A DNA stretch of 64,000 bases. It comes from Clavelina lepadiformis. Its lineage: Eukaryota > Chordata > Ascidiacea > Aplousobranchia > Clavelinidae. How positions within the stretch are numbered: the first letter of the stretch is position 1; each line of letters begins with the position of its first letter. A model generated the notes under the pieces. It had not been told where the DNA came from, did no database searches, and saw only the letters and a program-made list of their open reading frames with translations. The position numbers were made by a program, and so were the translations under genes. Location: positions 4,278,001 through 4,342,000 of the forward strand of contig NC_135244.1 in the NCBI RefSeq assembly GCF_947623445.1, written 5' to 3'. Shown here one piece after another: positions 57,797 to 64,000 of this stretch.

Positions 57797-59468
57797 CGAG
57801 AAATCTATTTCGGTAAAGATCACTTAGAATAATTCCACTTGATGTGAAGAAGACATTACTGTTGGAGTTTTTATCAAGGACACCGTTTCTGATCAAGTCG
57901 GTTTCAATTTTAACCTTGCAGTCTCCACTGTTTGGATAGAAACGTCATTGTAGCTTCTTAAAAAACATTTGTGTATCGTAGAAGATTAAAGGATTGTCAC
58001 AGGTGGTTTAATTTCTTAGAATTTACTGCCTTTTCACTTGCTGCTGTTACGTTTTACCTAAATCATTTAACGCTTGTACTTGTCGAAAGGTCTGCTTATA
58101 GTGCACGTGTAATTTATGAATATGCAGCAGCTGTACTGTCGACATATCTTTGCCATAAATTTACACTGTTGTCTGCGAAATTTGTTGGATTTCGACTTGA
58201 AAAAATGTTGCTTGCAACTCTTATCTTGTTTACAAAGTTAACTGAAAAGTAGAAAAAAATTGCCGTTATTTTTTAGAAATTTGTGCAAAAGTTTGCGTCA
58301 ATTCGCACACATCAGATGTGACAATCATTGTTCACCTTGTTGTTAAACTGCTCAATTTTTCAAGAGGTTTCTGCAATTTGTTCCACGACTTAAATATCTA
58401 CTATACACAGTTACTCGTGTGCTGTTTCTTTAATCTGAAAATTTTATTTCCTTCAAAACTGCCGGTATACCTTACCATATTTTTTACCGTTCCCACGCAC
58501 GCAATTAAACGTGACCTGAGGCTTTGTACTGGGATTAATCTCCTTTGAAAGTCGACGTTGATAGGAGCTCTAGTTAGAAATAGCGCGAAAAGACGCTGTC
58601 GTGAAAAATCTGGATAAATGACGTAAAATAAGTGCGAAAGAAGCTCTTAGGTCTTGCATTAGGTGAAGGAAATTTTCAAATTATAGCTTTGTTGATGCGG
58701 GTAAGTTAACAATTCCGATCGCAAAACTCACATTATAACACAACTTAGGAAGCGTTTTTTTGAAATTACAACATAAATCTACTGTTGCAACGCTTTGGTA
58801 GCCTATAATATTTTACAACCTTCAATAAGGGGATACATAGGTTAAAAAGGTTGATGGTGAAAAATGACCTAGGCCTATTGTAGCTTTGGTGATAATACGT
58901 TATCTTTTAACACAAATTTCAAGATCCATTTTTTAGATACCTGCATCTACACAGTTGTGATATTTTATCTTAATATTTTCAAATGTTAATTTTTCCCACC
59001 AACATCGCCTATAGCTGCAGTATCTCAGTTCTCAGTCACGGATAACAGACAAAACGAATTCAGCTCTTTCATCATTTACTTGTTTTACAGTGTTTTGAAA
59101 AATTGAAATCATTGCAGAAATGTTTTGCGCAATGAACAAACAGCGTCTGCCGCTATTCAGCCGTCACGTCATTCGTTGTTATTGCTTCTAGCATCGTGAT
59201 GAGTCCACAAATCGTCAACCTGATCAGGAGTCACTTGAAGTCGCTCATTTCATCAAATCCTTGGTGAAGAAATCTACAGCTCGCAACAACCCGTTTTCGG
59301 AATTCATATTTACGACGTCTGCTTCATCGGGTTTAAAAGAAGTGACGGTTATGCGTGTTGTCATTTTGACGTCTAAAGGACTATTTCAACGGTTTCTCGA
59401 CCTTTCCTTGACCAGTTTGTGAACAAGTTTTGCAGCAAGATTTTTCTTGAATAACGTTGCGCTCCGCA
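57797..59468. other. Convergent spacer between zinc-finger and Neuralized genes
   Basis: 3' untranslated sequence of two genes that face each other. ATTAAA near 57983 could terminate the zinc-finger transcript; a TTTATT (AATAAA on the minus strand) near 58443 could serve the other. No coding exon or mobile element is recognised. Confidence 0.45.
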
Positions 59469-62400
59469 TCAAGTTGGCTCGTTTTCTTCATCTACGCTTA
59501 CTTCCGGGCTCTTATTCACATACTTCCGCCGTAAGATTCTCACAACGTCATTTACTGGGCCCCCGCAAACGGGGCAAACGATGAACCTGCCGAAAAATAA
59601 CGTTATTAAACATCACAGTCTGGCTATAGAGTTCTTTAACTAATCACTAATATTTGCAAAATTAATCAATGTGATAATAATAAAAATATAATAAAATATC
59701 GCACGCTTGTATATAGGATCAGTTTCTTGCAAGAGAGCAATTCACAGCCTGTCTATAAAACAAGTCCAAAGTTTTTATCATGCAACGTTATAACGCCACC
59801 ATGCTGACCTTAGCTGCTGCTTCACCATACACGTGATGGCGCACCAATGACAAAGAGTAGTGTGACCGCACGGCTGAATGGTGCAGTCACGTGACCTGTC
59901 TTTTTTGAAGCACATCAGACATTCTTTTTCGGTCTCGTCTTCTTGAATGTTGTCGAAGGCGAATCTGCCGACGTTGGTGGTGTCGCTCGGATCGTGACAC
60001 GTAATGCGGCCTGTAAAGTCGCACGAAAATATCTCATGAAAAAAATTTATATCTTGGCTAATATCGACTTTTACATGTTTACCGTATAAGCTGTAGGCCT
60101 GAGACACACTTCTTAAACATGATGATTGTAAATCAGTTGTACTTATACTTAATTAGGCCTATTAGGCAAGTTAAAATTACTTCCATACATCATAGCCATT
60201 CAGGAAAACTTTTATTCAGATCTACGTGATTTGGATAATTATAGGATCCAGTCAAAGCCCTAATTAAAGTTACTCACCCATTAGTTTAATCATTGTTGTA
60301 CTCCCGTATATGTCAAAAATAAGCCATATTGGATCTTTGACCGGAACGTCCGAGAAGAGCATTTCCTGAGGATTGCCATTCTTGCTGTAGGTGATTTGCC
60401 CATTTCCATCCAGCACGAATCCAAGTTGATCACCTAGAAAGTAATTGGCATTTTGATAAGTTTTTTCAACATTTCAGTCAGAATATCAATATTTCATTTC
60501 TGTAATTCTGATATACGACTAACTTATAAGTTAACGTGGTGGACGTGTCGGTTGACACCGTCCTCCGTAAAATTCAGTGATACAATATTCAAAGCGTAGT
60601 ATAAAGTGCTACACTTGACGACCAAGTGTAGAGACATCACTCGACATGTTTTTACCTTCTTCCGTTTCAATATCACGTGATATGCGCCAGTATTGTGCCG
60701 GTTTGACGGTGAGCAGCTCAGCGTTGTCCGGAAGTTCGGACGATTTCATCGTGGCTGGGTTCATATTGGTCGCTCCTACACCTAACCCACCTGTAAAAAA
60801 TGTCACCGCTTAATTGACCTGAAAGTGAAACTTGATTTTAAATCTTATCAACTGCGCTCACTCAAGCTATTCTATAGTAAGCCTGAAAAAGCGTACAGTC
60901 GTTAAGAAGATTAGAGTCTATTTAATACTGTAAAGATTTAAACCGCTTACAAAGTTTCTCACCAGCATAATTTGACTCGACTTTTAAAATTTCCAAGAAA
61001 GTCATGTCAAAACGTCTCAGCGGTTTGCGAGTGAAACTGAGAGAATTCCAGAAGGAGTCGAACCTCTTCGCAGTCGTTTGACGCAAATCCAGTTTCACGT
61101 TCTTTCCTCGCGTCTCGTGAAACATGACGTAATCTCCTCTTGCTCTTCCGCCGCTCTGCAGCTTTCCTCGTTTTCCCGGACTCATCCCAGATCCTAAATC
61201 TTCCTCCTCTTCATCCTCGTCTTCAACATGGCCCAGGATAGCTGCTCCAAGCTCCGCAGCTTCATCATCGACAATCGCAATTTCCTCCACTTTCCCGTAA
61301 AGGTCCAGCATCGGCCAAAGTGAGATCTTCGTCTCGAGTCCGGTGAGAAAAGTTCCTTTTCCTTCGTTGTTGATCATGTAACTCACACTTCCGTCCTCTG
61401 TACAATAAAAATTGAAACAAGTTCTTCTTTTGGCCGTTCCCTTTCAATGTGGGCTATATTAGTTACTCTGTTTTAGTAAAATGACAAAACTGCGTGCAAA
61501 CAATCAAACATGATAATAATTGGTTAAGTATTTATGGAAAAGCGTTTAGTCCAAGCTATAAAACGTCACCGTTGATTCAACCAATCAATCTAATACTGCA
61601 TAGTAAGAATTTACGCTGATACCTTTGCACATAAAGGAGAAGATGTTGTATTTTGTTGCATATTTTTCTGCTATCGGAACTGCCCAGAACCTTGACCGTC
61701 TTCTGAGATCGGGAACCGCATAACGAGGAAGAGATTTCGGATCACATCTGGTGGGGTTGTGTGGCGTGAAGCCAAGTCGAACGCAACCGCGCCAGTCTGT
61801 CCGAACCTGTGATGCACATCAGTTTAAAGTTAGGAGATGTGCCTCAAATGACTGTTATGACGAAATATAAGTTGATGGCACGTATTGCAGGTTACGCACA
61901 GATTACCTTGTTAAATCTAAGGTGCACGGTCTCGCCGAATTTGACCGGGCGATGGCCAAACACTATACCATTGCAAAAACTCTGGGTCTTTCTACTAGCA
62001 ACTTGTCGATCATTGGACAAGACGACGTTGGAACCGTGAGCGGGATGGAAACGAAGGATGTCGTAAAGTCTGAAACCAATAAAATACAAACATACAAAAA
62101 TATTTGAAAATAATTGGCCCAAAAAATACGAAACCTTCCATTTGCTTTGGGTATAGAGTGGAAAGAAAACAATCACAAAACACTGCAACCTCAGCAGTGT
62201 CCTGCTCCCGTTATGCAAAATGTTTCCCTTTAAAGTCCTGTTTTTTTTTTTATTTCATTTATTTGAAAGCATTATTATACTTTATCAAAAAAAGAGCAGT
62301 GGGTCTATCAGTATTACTAAGGTGACAAGACTGTGTTTCTCACCAGAGAAAATTTCGAAGCTAGTTCGGGCTGCATACAATTACAAACGCTTTTTATAAT

Positions 62401-62959
62401 ATTAATTATAAGAATTGGAAATGACTTTGAAAAGGAATTGATCAAATGTAGCACAATATTTCTATCTCTGCTTCTCATTGATTAACTAATCCTCGATTGA
62501 AAGCTGAAACCACAAAACGCATTATGTGACGTCACACTTGTATCTGATCTTGTCAAAATGGACGTCAAGCTTGCAACACATTTTTGGCGATGACTACCAA
62601 ACTATACTCAAAAAATCTTAAAAATATCTTTAGTTAATTACGTTTTTTGAAAATAGATAAACTTGCGCAGTAGTGTACAATGTACATGCACTATACAGAC
62701 AGGGTAAGCCTAATCTTTACCAGTATTTTAAAAAGCGAAGACACTTAAAAAAGTATAAATATGAAGTCGCTCACCTGAACGTCGTGCTTAGTGTTGGTGA
62801 CGTCACAGTGGTCATGCATGAGCGCCTGGAGGTGGAGGACTTCGACTTTGAGGAGCGGTATGAGTAAACTGAAGCGATGTCTGAGACCGACGACTTGAGA
62901 TAAAATCCCTGCCTTGTGTGCAGCGTGGGACGACACTTCTTGGCATCTGTGATCGACAT
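59469..62959 (-). CDS. NEURL1: Neuralized-type E3 ubiquitin ligase: two NHR domains and RING, 8 exons, 517 aa
   Basis: Exons, 5' to 3' on the minus strand: 62959-62775 (provisional), 62069-61907, 61806-61623, 61397-60963, 60790-60656, 60433-60278, 60010-59833, 59586-59469. In animals this family ubiquitinates Notch ligands such as Delta and drives their endocytosis. NHR1 runs from LRFHPAHGSNVVLSNDRQ through FCNGIVF, VRLGFTPHNP and LWPMLDLYGKVEEI. NHR2 runs from FHETRGKNVKLDL through FWNSLSF, AQYWRIS and IWLIFDIYGST. A strongly acidic linker (EDEDEEEEDLG) separates them. The RING reads CLMC...PCGH...LCHWC...CPVC, with six residues between Cys6 and Cys7 as in IAP-type RINGs. All phases fit. The first exon is the weak point: it joins in phase but is Ser/Thr-rich and shares its DNA with another open frame. 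NEURL1 is a family symbol; orthology not shown. Confidence 0.88.
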
Positions 62960-63321
62960 CTTATAAATTTTAATTGAAAACTGAAAGCAAAATTTTAATT
63001 CTCAAAAGTTACTAACAAGTTATAACCAATACAATAAAAATATTTATCCAACCGAATACCGACAAAGTGATCAAAAAATGTTTCTTTTACCTTTGACAAG
63101 CTGATGAATGTTCCAGCCTGCCACATATTCCAGTCTCTTATGTTTTGGCTGATGTAAACGACGTTCTTTTTCTGGAGCAGTCATTTTTTACAACACTTTT
63201 TAAATTTCATAAAAGCGCCCGAAAATGGCTTTAGTAGAATTTGAACCCAGGAATTTACGTTGCAAAACTCACCAATAATGTCTTCTTGCTGGTCAATAAA
63301 TTCAAGCCGTACCTGCTTCAT
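62775..63321 (-). CDS. Putative small gene or alternative 5' exons sharing an exon with the Neuralized model
   Basis: Three minus-strand exons chain with consistent phases: 63321-63273, 63171-63091 and 62959-62775. They read as a charged N-terminus (MKQVRLEFIDQQEDII), a basic segment (HQPKHKRLEYVAGWNIHQL) and a helical, Leu/His-rich segment (LRHRFSLLIPLLKVEVLHLQ). In the shared exon this frame has mostly C or G at third codon positions, as a true frame would. The 3' end is not established; short phase-0 acceptors exist downstream (for example near 62503). I do not recognise the family. Alternatively these are 5' exons of a second Neuralized transcript. Confidence 0.4.
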
Positions 63322-64000
63322 TGTTAATCATTGAAAGTTTCTTGATCGATGATTAACTGAAGGGATTCTCAGTGTTCCGTAGATTTTAATCACATTAGAT
63401 TTTAATCTACAAAGAAAATTAACCACCAATAGACTGGCATAGAAGTGTCTTGTCAAATACCGAGGAAGTTTATTTCACAACTTAAAATCGAAGATGCCCT
63501 TTCGAGCTTTAAAGTTAACATCAAAATAGATTTTGTAGTAGACTTTCTGCGTTATTGTGCTGTACGTAATTTTATAGGAGAAATCCTCCAAATGTACGAA
63601 CCAATTGCTCTACCGACCTCAAGACGACGCCTTGCGGTAACCACGATGTTTCAACACATTTCAATTACTTTATGTATCAAACTCGCCCTGAACTAAACCA
63701 TTTTCAGACAAGCCTGGAACTTGCCGCATGCGTTTTCACGTCTACAAATTGGCCGTTGCCTCATCAGGTTGTCACTCCTAACTTGGCAGTGACGCTTATG
63801 CTTCGCTTCTTGCTGGAAAAATATTTTCCAAATGGTTGCTACGACCTCTTACGCGAGATTAACCCCATCCGCAAACGGTGTATTTGGTCCATTCAGCGAT
63901 CTTAGACTTCAAGCTTATCCAAATATTGAACCTTCTCTGCTATAAATACTAGAACCCGTTTGAGCTTATTTCATTGTTCATTGGAACCTTGAACGAAAGC
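63322..64000. other. Right end of the window, unassigned
   Basis: Upstream flank of the minus-strand genes. Plus-strand frames at 63445-63696 and 63672-63905 have no recognised motif and no splice support. No mobile element ends were seen. Confidence 0.4.

Noticed and set aside
61892-62218. Membrane-like N-terminal extension of the first NHR domain
   Set aside because: The hydrophobic stretch is translated intron before the acceptor at 62069.

Overview
The window is AT-rich animal nuclear DNA. Every convincing gene is split into many short exons with GT-AG introns of about 100-2,100 bases. The families present (RNF38/44 RING ligase, rhodopsin-class receptor, SLC5 and SLC22 transporters, ZNF280-type zinc-finger protein, Neuralized) are metazoan. 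About seven large genes in 64 kb points to a compact invertebrate genome. An ascidian-like tunicate is my best guess, but this is inference: nothing in the window fixes the species. No bacterial operons, CRISPR arrays, rRNA genes or intact tRNA genes were seen.

Layout. 1.4-10.2 kb, plus strand: an 18-exon RNF38/RNF44-type RING-H2 ubiquitin ligase whose introns carry several small DNA transposons. 15.4-21.2 kb, plus: a complete 7-exon, 429-residue class A receptor of the angiotensin/bradykinin/chemokine-receptor type. 23.5-28.6 kb, minus: a 13-exon, 627-residue SLC5 sodium-coupled transporter. 30.2-34.5 kb and 38.2-41.7 kb, minus: two intact SLC22 organic-ion transporter paralogues, each 542 residues with identical exon lengths and phases, forming a tandem segmental duplication. 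46.2-57.8 kb, plus: an 18-exon, 1,554-residue protein with ZNF280/POGZ-type zinc fingers, a fibronectin type III fold and several SUMO-interaction-like motifs. A possible small antisense gene lies in one of its introns. 59.5-63.0 kb, minus: a Neuralized-type E3 ligase (two NHR domains and a RING). Its first proposed exon overlaps, in another frame, a putative small gene starting at 63321.

I built the gene models by hand, joining exons where splice sites and reading phases agreed across the whole gene. For the eight main models (including both SLC22 copies) all phases close and the total coding length is a multiple of three. Two starts, those of the RNF38-like and Neuralized genes, stay provisional.

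The rest is mobile-element debris and unrecognised spacer: hAT-like elements with 8-bp target-site duplications, a pogo/Tigger-like element with TA duplications, an element with TA-flanked inverted repeats that hosts a nested hAT element, tRNA-derived SINE-like sequence, and two dispersed families I cannot name. Comparing the SLC22 copies exposes two insertions present in one copy and absent from the other.
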